From an uncultured Clostridia bacterium (GTDB lineage: Bacteria > Bacillota > Clostridia > Oscillospirales > Ruminococcaceae), in contig CALDJI010000011.1 in assembly GCA_937901805.1 (NCBI GenBank), positions 1-21,019 on the forward strand: a stretch of DNA of 21,019 nt, given 5' to 3'. Under the pieces are notes generated by a model that was given only the letters and a program-made list of their open reading frames with translations, did no database searches and was not told where the DNA came from. Positions 5,810 to 12,982 of this stretch are shown piece after piece. The position numbers were made by a program, and so were the translations under genes. The stretch's first letter is position 1. The number at the start of each line of letters is the position of its first letter.

Positions 5810-7255
5810 CTACTCTTTTTCAGCGGCAGTCACAGCCTTTTTTTCTTTCGGGAGTTCCTGTTCCAGTTCTCCCTTTTTGAAATTTTCATTCTGACTCTGG
5901 GGGATCGCAGAGACCCATTTTGTACGGAGAATGAGTATGGTCGTGACAACTGCCGCCATGTAGTTGGAAAATAGATTTCCCCAGAATACGGAATATACAC
6001 CGAGAAAACTCTCGGTACACAGAATAAACAGATAGCGGAACAGCCAAATACGCAGGATGCCGGCTACAAGAGGTATTTTTGTTCGTCCCAATCCAATAAA
6101 AGCACCCTGCTGCACCATACAGATGCCAAATCCTACGACTGCATATACATAAATGCTTAATGCCTTGTTGGCCATTTCCATTACCTGAGCGTCTTTGGTA
6201 AAGAAAACGGTGATATAGGGTGCGAGCGGTACCATAATGGCAATCATAATGACTGCGGTAACAACGCTTAAAATCGTTGCAGTGGTACAGGATTTCTTTG
6301 CTTTTTTACTAAATCCGGCGCCTATGTTCATACTGACCATGGTAGTAACCGCGGAACCAAAGGCTGAAGGAAGGTTAAAACAGATTTGACTGATACTGTT
6401 TGCAATACTCTGTCCAGTCAGAGCGACAGCGCCGTACTTGCGCACCTCAAAGTTTATCAGCAGGAACCCCAGACTCAGCATGACAGAGTTGAGCATGGAA
6501 GGAACGCCGAGACGGATTAGTTCCTTGAGGATTTCAAAATCAAACCGGAATCCCTTGAGCGTCAGCTGATCGTCCCCCTTATGCAGAAACAGCACATAAA
6601 ACATCCAGCAGGCAACCAGGAAAGTCGCACAGAAGGAAGCAAGTACACAGCCAAAAACTTCTAAACGGAGCCATACTATAAAAATCAGACTGAAAATGAT
6701 TTTCAGCACCAGCATAATTGCCATCGGGGTAAAAGTGGATTCTGGTTTGCCGGTTGCATTTTTAATTCCGTTAAATAAAGCGATTAAAAACTGAAAGGGA
6801 AGGACAGCCGCGTACAGAGAAATGTATTTGGTCACATTTGCCGAAAGGGCAGTCTCCACACTTTGCCCCAAAGGAATGGACAGCAATGCCAGGATGGGCG
6901 CTAAACAAAGGCCGATACAAAATCCCAGTATAAAAATCTGGGTGGAAAGATGCCGGGCGCCTCTAAAATCACCCCGTCCGTTCATCTGGCCAATCATCGC
7001 CATAGTGGCAACGCCGAGCCCCTGTGAAAGGGCGACCATCAGATTGATGACTGGCTGACAGTAGGCAACTGCCCCGGCCACATAGGTACCGGCGACATTG
7101 TTGATAAAAAAGGAGTCACTGAGCGGCATCAGGCATTGGACAAGACTGAGCATCAGGGTTGGTACAGATAGAAAAAGCAGGGTCTTGAGTGTATTGCCCT
7201 TTAATATCATATTCCGGCGGTACTCGGTGCTTTGGTTTAAAAAATTCAGCTTCAT
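5810..7255 (-). CDS. MATE family multidrug/Na+ antiporter
   Basis: 481 residues with twelve predicted hydrophobic helices arranged as two MatE repeats. The first repeat starts LLFLSVPTLMLSLVQCLMPL with DSFFINNVAG, and the second starts KELIRLGVPSMLNSVMLSLG, with ALTGQSIANSISQICFNLPS and GAGFSKKAKK further on. These are typical of NorM/DinF-like MATE exporters, which pump organic cations, drugs or metabolites out in exchange for Na+ or H+. The cytoplasmic tail is highly charged (GELEQELPKEKKAVTAAEKE). Substrate cannot be told from sequence. The gene is monocistronic with its own promoter, a long palindrome in its leader and a strong terminator. A GGAAAG before the ATG at 7255 is a modest ribosome site. 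Confidence 0.93.
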   Translation of the reverse strand: MKLNFLNQSTEYRRNMILKGNTLKTLLFLSVPTLMLSLVQCLMPLSDSFFINNVAGTYVAGAVAYCQPVINLMVALSQGLGVATMAMIGQMNGRGDFRGARHLSTQIFILGFCIGLCLAPILALLSIPLGQSVETALSANVTKYISLYAAVLPFQFLIALFNGIKNATGKPESTFTPMAIMLVLKIIFSLIFIVWLRLEVFGCVLASFCATFLVACWMFYVLFLHKGDDQLTLKGFRFDFEILKELIRLGVPSMLNSVMLSLGFLLINFEVRKYGAVALTGQSIANSISQICFNLPSAFGSAVTTMVSMNIGAGFSKKAKKSCTTATILSVVTAVIMIAIMVPLAPYITVFFTKDAQVMEMANKALSIYVYAVVGFGICMVQQGAFIGLGRTKIPLVAGILRIWLFRYLFILCTESFLGVYSVFWGNLFSNYMAAVVTTILILRTKWVSAIPQSQNENFKKGELEQELPKEKKAVTAAEKE

Positions 7256-7291
7256 GGTGTGTAAATTCCAGCTTTCCTAAAATTTCAGACA

Positions 7292-7325
7292 AAACTTGAG
7301 AGCGCATGTATGCGCTCTCAAGTTT
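7292..7325 (-). promoter_or_regulatory. Perfect 16-bp palindrome in the MATE leader (attenuator or operator)
   Basis: Arms 7292-7307 and 7310-7325 (AAACTTGAGAGCGCAT and its complement) are perfect, separated by GT. On the minus strand the hairpin ends in AAGTTTT. It lies between the predicted transcription start (about 7338) and the MATE ATG (7255). A premature terminator/attenuator or a protein-binding operator are both possible. Confidence 0.6.
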
Positions 7326-7344
7326 ATCACTTTCCTTTGTTATT

Positions 7345-7373
7345 AATTTAGCACGGATGGTTTTTGTACGCAA
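7345..7373 (-). promoter_or_regulatory. Predicted promoter of the MATE gene
   Basis: On the minus strand: -35 TTGCGT (7373-7368), 17-base spacer, -10 TAAATT (7350-7345), preceded by TGC (extended -10). Confidence 0.5.
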
Positions 7374-7549
7374 GTGCAACAAAGCGATTGATATAAGTCT
7401 CTATCTAAAATTTTTATTCATATTCCTGAATTTATATCAATAAATTAATCCATATTGACAAGGGTTTTGGTATTCAAAACAAGAGTATACTCTGTTTTTC
7501 TATGTTTTGTAAAATTATTGTATTTTGTATAAGGTATACGGGTAACCGC

Positions 7550-7578
7550 TTTACTTTCATTTAGGGAACTCCTATAAT
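7550..7578 (+). promoter_or_regulatory. Predicted promoter of the D-2-hydroxyacid dehydrogenase gene
   Basis: -35 TTTACT (7550-7555), 17-base spacer, consensus -10 TATAAT (7573-7578). The start site near 7585 would leave a very short leader that begins at the ribosome site AAAAGGAGGG. Confidence 0.5.
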
Positions 7579-7601
7579 AAAAGAGAAAAGGAGGGTTCTT
7601 T

Positions 7602-8570
7602 ATGCAGGAGAAAATTCTTGTTATGGTTGATTTTACAAAAGAACAAAAGAGCATTTTGCAGCAGGCGGCTCCAAATGCTGTTTTTGAATACGTTCTTCCT
7701 AAAGAAGTTACCCGGGATATGGTTCATGCAGCGGATATGATTGTGGGTAATCCAAAACCGGAATTTTTAAAAGGCGCCCATCGCCTGAAATTACTCCAGC
7801 TGCAAAGTGCGGGGACAAATCAGTATAGCAGGGAAACCATTCCGGAAGGGTGCATTTTCGCCTGTGCAACAGGAACCTACGGCCTTGCAATCAGTGAGTA
7901 TATGCTGGCATGTGTTATGCAGATGTTCAATCATCTGGAAAAATACCATGATAACCAGAAAACGGGCGCCTGGAAACGGATGGGATATGCAAAATCCGTC
8001 TATGGTTCCACAGCCCTGATAGTCGGTTTAGGCGATATTGGGGGAGAATTTGCAAAGAGAGTAAAAGCACTTGGCGGATATACGATTGGCGTCAGGAGAA
8101 CAGATTTAACGAGGCCGGAATACCTGGATGAAATTCATCTTACCGAGGAACTGGACGAACTGATTCCACGTGCGGATATACTTGCATTGAGTTTGCCGGG
8201 AACAGAGCAAACCTATCAAATCATCAATGCGCACAGGCTTTCCCTGATGAAAGAGGATGCAGTTCTTGTCAATGTGGGACGCGGGACGGCCATTGATACA
8301 AACGCCCTTTGTGAAGTTCTTAACGCGGGGAAATTGTTGGGTGCCGCTCTGGATGTGACGGATCCGGAACCTCTTCCGCCGGAGCACCCGCTGTGGTCTG
8401 CCAGAGGCATTCATATTACTCCTCATATTTCCGGCGGAGGGACCTTGCCGGAAACCCAGAACCGGTTAGCCAGACATTGTGCGTCCAATATCCGGGCATT
8501 TTTAGAGGGGAAACCTTTAAAAAGCGTGGTCGATTTGGAAACCGGGTATCGGAAACTGAATAATCGTTAG
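7602..8570 (+). CDS. D-2-hydroxyacid dehydrogenase, NAD(P)-dependent
   Basis: 322 residues. Cytoplasmic oxidoreductase interconverting 2-keto acids and D-2-hydroxy acids. The Rossmann motif is LIVGLGDIG (GxGxxG at about 142-147). The catalytic residues of the family are in place: Arg in NVGRGTAID (R227), Glu in DVTDPEPLPPEHPLW (E256) and His in ITPHISG (H275). The substrate-domain motif LQLQSAGTNQY is present. It most resembles the GyaR/phosphoglycerate-dehydrogenase-like group, not lactate dehydrogenase, but the substrate is not determined. Strong AAAAGGAGGG lies before ATG 7602. It is monocistronic, with promoter at 7550-7578 and terminator at 8576-8606. Confidence 0.93.
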   Translation: MQEKILVMVDFTKEQKSILQQAAPNAVFEYVLPKEVTRDMVHAADMIVGNPKPEFLKGAHRLKLLQLQSAGTNQYSRETIPEGCIFACATGTYGLAISEYMLACVMQMFNHLEKYHDNQKTGAWKRMGYAKSVYGSTALIVGLGDIGGEFAKRVKALGGYTIGVRRTDLTRPEYLDEIHLTEELDELIPRADILALSLPGTEQTYQIINAHRLSLMKEDAVLVNVGRGTAIDTNALCEVLNAGKLLGAALDVTDPEPLPPEHPLWSARGIHITPHISGGGTLPETQNRLARHCASNIRAFLEGKPLKSVVDLETGYRKLNNR

Positions 8571-8574
8571 AGTA

Positions 8575-8606
8575 TAAAAAAGCCCGGCTCCGGCCGGGCT
8601 TTTTTA
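8575..8606. terminator. Terminator after the dehydrogenase gene
   Basis: AGCCCGGC (8581-8588) pairs with GCCGGGCT (8593-8600), with an A run before and a T run (8600-8605) after. The structure could work in both directions. Confidence 0.92.
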
Positions 8607-8609
8607 TGG

Positions 8610-8672
8610 AATATCATAAATACAATAATTATTTATTGTGTTTCAATAAATAATTATTGTATTTATGATATT
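8610..8672. repeat. 29-bp perfect inverted repeat with two nested operator-like sites
   Basis: Arms 8610-8638 and 8644-8672 are exact reverse complements around a five-base centre, TGTTT. Each arm also holds its own dyad CAATAA-N4-TTATTG, at 8623-8638 and 8644-8659. The centres of these dyads are 21 bp apart, about two DNA turns. The right arm covers the -35 zone of the promoter for the DUF2975/XRE operon. This fits cooperative binding of two dimers of the downstream XRE regulator, but that is inference. Confidence 0.8.
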
Positions 8673-8684
8673 TTGTGTTATACT
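8657..8684 (+). promoter_or_regulatory. Predicted extended -10 promoter of the DUF2975/XRE operon
   Basis: TGTTATACT at 8676-8684: -10 TATACT (8679-8684) preceded by TG. The best -35 match is the weak TTGTAT (8657-8662), inside the palindrome's right arm, with a 16-base spacer. Confidence 0.55.
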
Positions 8685-8714
8685 AAAGAAAACGGATTTA
8701 AGGAGGTTTCTTTT

Positions 8715-9194
8715 ATGAAAACAAAGCGTCTGTCCCATGGTCTTCAAGTAATCCTGATAGGTGTTTTTTTGGGTATGATTGGTATTTATGGTTTCCTGGT
8801 GCCTGGATTCGGGAAACGCCTTGTACAGATTTACCCGGAGTATGCTTCACAATATTTTCCGTGGTTACTTTTAATTGGTTTGACAGCGGTACCCTGTATG
8901 GGGATTCTAGTGTTTGGATGGAAGATTGCCCGCAGTATTGGTTTGGGCTGTGCGTTTTGTAATCAAAATAGCTTCCGCTGCAGAGCGGTTGCATACCTGT
9001 GTTTGGGAAACACATCCTTTTTCTTTTTGGGCAATCTTGTATTTTTGTTTCTCAACTGGGGACATCCTGCAGTCCTATTGGCATCGGGGTGTCTTTTGCT
9101 GATAGGGATTGCGATGGCGGTTGTGTTTTTGGCGCTTGGACAACTGGTAGAAGAGGCAGCGAAAATTCAGGAAGAAAATCGGATGACAATTTGA
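8715..9194 (+). CDS. DUF2975 family membrane protein
   Basis: 159 residues. Starts MKTKRLSHGLQVILIGVFLG after AGGAGG (8701-8706), eight bases before ATG 8715. The frame is open back to 8673, but that part overlaps the promoter and cannot be translated. Four hydrophobic helices are visible: about 10-30, 48-70, 95-115 and 118-142. The last is followed by a charged tail, EEAAKIQEENRMTI. The arrangement of four helices with a short XRE protein encoded immediately downstream is characteristic of the DUF2975/YozG pairs common in Firmicutes. Function is not established; the membrane protein may control or sense a signal for the regulator. Only nine bases separate it from the regulator gene. Confidence 0.85.
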   Translation: MKTKRLSHGLQVILIGVFLGMIGIYGFLVPGFGKRLVQIYPEYASQYFPWLLLIGLTAVPCMGILVFGWKIARSIGLGCAFCNQNSFRCRAVAYLCLGNTSFFFLGNLVFLFLNWGHPAVLLASGCLLLIGIAMAVVFLALGQLVEEAAKIQEENRMTI

Positions 9195-9203
9195 GGGAAT
9201 ATT

Positions 9204-9416
9204 ATGATTGTTGTGAATTTGGATGTTATGTTGGCAAAGCGGAAAATGCGTGTGACAGAGCTTTCTGAGCGGATTGGGATTACCATGGCCAATATTTCTA
9301 TTTTAAAAAATGGAAAAGCAAAAGCTATCAAGCTTGAGACGCTGGATAAAATTTGTCAAGCATTGGATTGCCAGCCCGGAGATATCCTGGAATGGAAACC
9401 GGGCGATCCATCATAG
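9204..9416 (+). CDS. XRE/Cro-CI family transcriptional regulator (YozG-like)
   Basis: 70 residues, a single helix-turn-helix domain. MIVVNLDVMLAKRKMRVTEL leads into the HTH: SERIGITMANISILKNGKAK, then LETLDKICQALDCQPGDILE. This is the usual short YozG-type Cro/CI regulator. GAGGGA before ATG 9204 serves as the ribosome site. It is the second gene of the operon with the DUF2975 protein. The nested CAATAA-N4-TTATTG dyads at the operon promoter are natural candidates for its autoregulatory sites (inference). Confidence 0.92.
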   Translation: MIVVNLDVMLAKRKMRVTELSERIGITMANISILKNGKAKAIKLETLDKICQALDCQPGDILEWKPGDPS

Positions 9417-9445
9417 GAGCGGGAGAAAATAATTTTTTAATTTGC

Positions 9446-9474
9446 TTGTAGGAAGCCGTCTGAGATGTTACAAT
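9446..9474 (+). promoter_or_regulatory. Predicted promoter of the zinc-ribbon membrane protein gene
   Basis: -35 TTGTAG (9446-9451), 17-base spacer, -10 TACAAT (9469-9474) with TG one base upstream (extended -10). It lies inside the open frame that starts at 9442 and so rules out that upstream start. Confidence 0.6.
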
Positions 9475-9504
9475 ATTGTTAACAAACAGAAAGATGGTGA
9501 TGAT

Positions 9505-10488
9505 ATGTCTCTTTCAGTCCTTCGCAAAATGTCGGCAGATTTGCATCTTGTCTATCAAAAAAAGTCCGCAATCATGTATGGTGACTTTGGCGGATACTTT
9601 TTTGCCGTACAGGATAAAGCGGCAGTCCGTCAGTACTTGATTAGTACATGGGTCAAGCCGGCGGCTTCGGATTCAGTTTTGCCGGATGCTTTCCTTGCGT
9701 CGTATTGCGGACAGAGAAATCATATTGCCGGATATTACTATGGGCAAAATACGTTGACGTTGGCGATAAAGGCATCCGGTTCATCGAAAAACATCTGTGC
9801 AATGATCTATGATGCGCTCTCTGCAATTTCTGGATTTTTATCGCAGAATCGATATGTGGCCTGTTGTGCAGACTGCGGCTGTGAGACAGGGACGTCCCTT
9901 TGCCTTATTAACGATATTGCGCTCAATGTATGCGACTCCTGCTACCAGGTGAGAACGGCAAATCTGAGTTCTCTGAGAGAACAGGAAAAGTCCAAGCCTG
10001 CAAAAATTCCCCTCGGGGTTCTCGGCGCCATTTTAGGCGCTCTTATCGGAGCAGTGTTATGGGTGGTTATTTACCATTTTGGCTATATTGCAGGGATCGC
10101 TGGGTTTGTCATGTCTTTCCTTGCACTCAAATTTTATGGCAAATTCAGTGGGAAAGTTGATTTGCCCGGGACAATTATCGCAGCGGCTATCGCATTCCTG
10201 ATGGTCTTTGCAGCTCAGTATTTTGCCATGGGTCTGGAAATGTATTTGGCCCTCAGTGAGTACTATGTTATCACACTCCCGGAAGCACTCCAGGCAGTAT
10301 TCCCTTTTATGCAGCAGGAGCCGGAGCTTGCAAGGGCGTTTGCTGCAGATCTTATTGTAGGATATATCCTCACTGCTGCGGCTTCCATTCCAAGTATCGT
10401 TTCCTATTACCGGATTCAGAGCCGTCAGTTTCGGGCAACTCGTCTTGCACCAACCAGTTCCATCGGGCAGCCGGCTAAAGTAGAATAA
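9505..10488 (+). CDS. Hypothetical membrane protein with a Cys-rich zinc-ribbon-like centre
   Basis: 327 residues, family not recognised by name, though similar proteins seem to exist in gut Clostridia. The N-terminal 110 residues are soluble and mixed alpha/beta. Residues 118-148 hold Cys clusters: ACCADCGCE (C120, C121, C124, C126), C133, and VCDSC (C143, C146), consistent with a zinc ribbon. After a charged linker (EQEKSKPAKIP), hydrophobic helices follow at about 170-190, 193-211, 220-245 and 283-302, the first being glycine-rich (GVLGAILGALIGAVLWVVIY). The polar tail ends in GQPAKVE. ATG 9505 follows the promoter at 9446-9474, with GGTGAT as a weak ribosome site. It is monocistronic. A role in sensing or membrane remodelling would be a guess. 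Confidence 0.8.
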   Translation: MSLSVLRKMSADLHLVYQKKSAIMYGDFGGYFFAVQDKAAVRQYLISTWVKPAASDSVLPDAFLASYCGQRNHIAGYYYGQNTLTLAIKASGSSKNICAMIYDALSAISGFLSQNRYVACCADCGCETGTSLCLINDIALNVCDSCYQVRTANLSSLREQEKSKPAKIPLGVLGAILGALIGAVLWVVIYHFGYIAGIAGFVMSFLALKFYGKFSGKVDLPGTIIAAAIAFLMVFAAQYFAMGLEMYLALSEYYVITLPEALQAVFPFMQQEPELARAFAADLIVGYILTAAASIPSIVSYYRIQSRQFRATRLAPTSSIGQPAKVE

Positions 10489-10507
10489 AAAGGATGGATC
10501 GAACAAA

Positions 10508-10544
10508 GAAAGGCCCTCTCCAGCATGCTGGGGAGGGCCTTTTC
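10508..10544. terminator. Bidirectional terminator between convergent genes
   Basis: A 16-bp stem, AAAGGCCCTC-T-CCAGC (10509-10524) with its complement (10527-10542) and one T-G pair. A T-rich tail follows on the plus strand and TTTCTTTGTT on the minus. It serves both the zinc-ribbon gene and the minus-strand operon. Confidence 0.9.
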
Positions 10545-10547
10545 GTT

Positions 10548-11771
10548 TTAGGTTTCTTCAGAATCTCCTTTTAAGCGGTATTGGCGCCATTGCTTTAAAT
10601 ATTGATATAAGCTGAATACAAGGAATGTCAACACCAGAATACTGACAATCAGGAAAAATACACCCATACTGGAAGTGTTCTGGAATAATCGGTACCAATG
10701 GTTATCCCCCATCGTAAATTGAGTATTATCCACAATGGAACGGGCTAAGAACACATTTTGATAATAGGAAAGATCAAAGATCTTTTCAGCAGGAATAAAG
10801 TCAACTGGAATCTGCGGATGATAGGGGTTGCACCATAATAACAGGAGAATTCCCGCAATACACAGGAGGGGTTTTAATACTGCAAAAATAATTCGTTTGA
10901 CATCCTTTTTCAGCATTTCCAGGAAATAGCCTTCCTCCTGCTGGTCTATAAAGAAACGAATATCTTTTTTTACACTATGGAATGCTAAAACAGCAAGAAT
11001 CACGCAGGGGATGAGCAAAACAATCATCAAAAACAAGGGGAAATACTGCGTGCTTACCGGTCCGTATTCTGTAAAATCATATTTTCGGTAATATTGATAA
11101 TTACTGCTGGCAATGGATTCAAATTTGTAATAAAAGCTGGCAGTTTCGTCATTTGCCTGGTAAGCAATCCCATCCAGCGGAATGGTATCCTGGTCAGCGT
11201 AACTGGTATAAGGGATATAAATCCGCTTCAATCCATCCGTTGTGATATCATTCCAGAATCCCTTATGGGAATCATAGACGCCGATTACGGCGTATTCACA
11301 TCCATCGATGACAATTGTCTGTCCTACAGCACTGTAGGTTAGAAACCTCTCCAATGCGAGTTCGTCGCTGATGATGGCATAGGGAAGGTTTTGCTGAATC
11401 ATTTCCTTGGTGAAAATACTTCCGGTAATTAAATCAAATTCGTAGACGTCCATCACAGATTCATTACACAACACGACCTTGGCGTCATCTACAAAATCAA
11501 CAGGGAGATCTACCTCCCGGTAGCCTGCAATATTGTCATATTGCAGGACATTTTCATAGACAAAAAGGTCATAAAAAGAGATTCCTGCCCCTTTGTCTCC
11601 CATACCTTGAGCGTTTTGTGAAGAAATTAATCTTCTGTGCTCTATCATATGGGGCAGGTTTTTTTGTGCAAAATTTTGTGTATAGGCAAATCCCCATAAA
11701 ATCCACGCCAGAAGAATTGCGAATAAAAGCGATGCAATGCCCCATCTTTTTCGACGCTGTAAAATTGTCAT
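10548..11771 (-). CDS. MacB/FtsX-like ABC permease-type protein with large extracellular domain
   Basis: 407 residues. TM1 is at about 10-29 (WGIASLLFAILLAWILWGFA), followed by an extracellular domain of about 215 residues. That domain contains LPYAIISDELALERF, VGQTIVIDGCEYAVIGVYDS and RIYIPYTSY, the pattern of the MacB periplasmic core ('...VIGxxI.. G..f.VIGV...'). TM2 (about 246-265), TM3 (about 297-316), a second extracellular loop of about 55 residues and TM4 (about 371-391) follow. No ATP-binding cassette is fused or adjacent. The ATG overlaps the stop of the upstream fusion-protein gene (ATGA), so the two are translationally coupled. Likely a mechanotransmission/export subunit that needs a separate ATPase, but function is inferred only from fold. 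Confidence 0.75.
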   Translation of the reverse strand: MTILQRRKRWGIASLLFAILLAWILWGFAYTQNFAQKNLPHMIEHRRLISSQNAQGMGDKGAGISFYDLFVYENVLQYDNIAGYREVDLPVDFVDDAKVVLCNESVMDVYEFDLITGSIFTKEMIQQNLPYAIISDELALERFLTYSAVGQTIVIDGCEYAVIGVYDSHKGFWNDITTDGLKRIYIPYTSYADQDTIPLDGIAYQANDETASFYYKFESIASSNYQYYRKYDFTEYGPVSTQYFPLFLMIVLLIPCVILAVLAFHSVKKDIRFFIDQQEEGYFLEMLKKDVKRIIFAVLKPLLCIAGILLLLWCNPYHPQIPVDFIPAEKIFDLSYYQNVFLARSIVDNTQFTMGDNHWYRLFQNTSSMGVFFLIVSILVLTFLVFSLYQYLKQWRQYRLKGDSEET

Positions 11772-12961
11772 TTCAGCCTCACCTGCATTCCATCTTCTAG
11801 AGTTCTCGTCGTGGAGAGAATCACCTCATCTCCATCTTGAAAATCATTTTCAACAATGACTGAATATTCAAGGGGTGTCGCTTCGGAAAACTCACTTACT
11901 TCAAGACGTTTCACATAATATTTGTGGTTTTCAGAGTCCATACGGAGAACAAAGACATAAGCGCCGCTGTCCTGATGTAAAACGACTTTGGGTACGACAT
12001 TCAGGGTGGACGATTCCGGGGTGCTGACCGTTACAGTAACCCGCGTGGTAATCTGTAAGATACGATCCTCCGGAATCCGTGCACGGAAATAATACATGCC
12101 GGTTTCCTGATCCATTTTTCGATCTATTAATTCTGCGTTAAAAGTATCAGAACCGGTTGTGGCGGTGATAGTTGCGGCATCTGTAAAGCGGGTGCCTTCT
12201 ACTTTGCTTGTACTCCACTCCAAAATCATGGGACTGCCCAGTACGCCGTAAACATAAGCGACTTCGCCCTTGATCATATTGCCGCTGATGGTCAGGTTAT
12301 CTGTTACAACCATGCCACCGGCCGGTGCCAAAAACTGCCCCTGTTCATTGATGTACTGGAACGCCTCATTATACTCTTTTTCCAGGGCATTGTATTTTAT
12401 CTGGGCAACCTCAATTTGCTGTGTATAAATTGAAGTATCCACTTTTTGCCGTTCCAGGGCTTTGATATTGATTTTCTGGGATTCACTTGCCGGATCATTT
12501 GGATCCAGGGCGGCATTGGATTTATTGGCGGCCGCAATCTGATCGTCAATATCCATATTTGTATCCTGGGCTTTTTTTAGGCTGCTCTGTAACTGGGTGA
12601 TAGAGTTGCGGGCTTCCATCAGCTGGACTTCATAATCCGTACGGGCCTGATCTACAATGGTTTTGTCAAGCTGTGCAACCACTTCGCCCTGCTTGATACC
12701 CACTCCGTATTGAAGATAGCTTTCCAGGACAGGAGAAGTTACAGGGGCATATACGGTAACTGGTTCCTCATAAGTTGGGGTGGTCATAGCGGTACTGCTG
12801 GTTGTCACTTTCTGGTTATTGATAGGATATGTAGTGACTTCCGGCAACATGGCATTTTCAATGGAGCCGGAGAAAAAAGTGAGGATTAAAACAACAATAA
12901 TAAATATGGTTCCCAAACGTACCGCAACCAATCGGACACCCTGCAATTTTTTCTGATTCAT
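11768..12961 (-). CDS. HlyD/YknX-like membrane fusion (periplasmic adaptor) protein
   Basis: 397 residues. One N-terminal membrane anchor (about 12-32) precedes an extracellular part. The biotinyl-lipoyl half-motifs surround a coiled coil: APVTSPVLESYLQYGVGIKQ with GEVVAQLD (about 73-101), helices about 105-205 rich in Q/E/K (ARNSITQLQSSLKKAQDTNM), then FLAPAGGMVVTDN. Beta-barrel and membrane-proximal domains follow, ending GDEVILSTTRTLEDGMQVRL. This is the order in HlyD/MacA/YknX proteins, which gate export through FtsX-like permeases. Start chosen at ATG 12961 (AGGAGGA six bases upstream) over GTG 12967. It is the fourth gene of the operon, 21 bases after the second permease gene. Confidence 0.85.
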   Translation of the reverse strand: MNQKKLQGVRLVAVRLGTIFIIVVLILTFFSGSIENAMLPEVTTYPINNQKVTTSSTAMTTPTYEEPVTVYAPVTSPVLESYLQYGVGIKQGEVVAQLDKTIVDQARTDYEVQLMEARNSITQLQSSLKKAQDTNMDIDDQIAAANKSNAALDPNDPASESQKINIKALERQKVDTSIYTQQIEVAQIKYNALEKEYNEAFQYINEQGQFLAPAGGMVVTDNLTISGNMIKGEVAYVYGVLGSPMILEWSTSKVEGTRFTDAATITATTGSDTFNAELIDRKMDQETGMYYFRARIPEDRILQITTRVTVTVSTPESSTLNVVPKVVLHQDSGAYVFVLRMDSENHKYYVKRLEVSEFSEATPLEYSVIVENDFQDGDEVILSTTRTLEDGMQVRLK

Positions 12962-12982
12962 ATTCACTCCTCCTATTCCCCT

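Larger units (their letters stand above)
7256..7601. other. Divergent intergenic region between MATE and dehydrogenase genes
   Basis: About 345 bases and AT-rich. It holds the MATE leader palindrome (7292-7325), a MATE promoter (7345-7373, minus) and a dehydrogenase promoter (7550-7578, plus). A short palindrome GAGTATACTC is at 7483-7492, and a perfect TTGACA at 7455-7460 has no well-spaced -10. No coding frame is credible here. Confidence 0.6.

Noticed and set aside
9442..9504. Upstream start of the zinc-ribbon protein frame
   Set aside because: The predicted promoter (-35 at 9446, -10 at 9469) lies inside this stretch, so it is not transcribed from that promoter.
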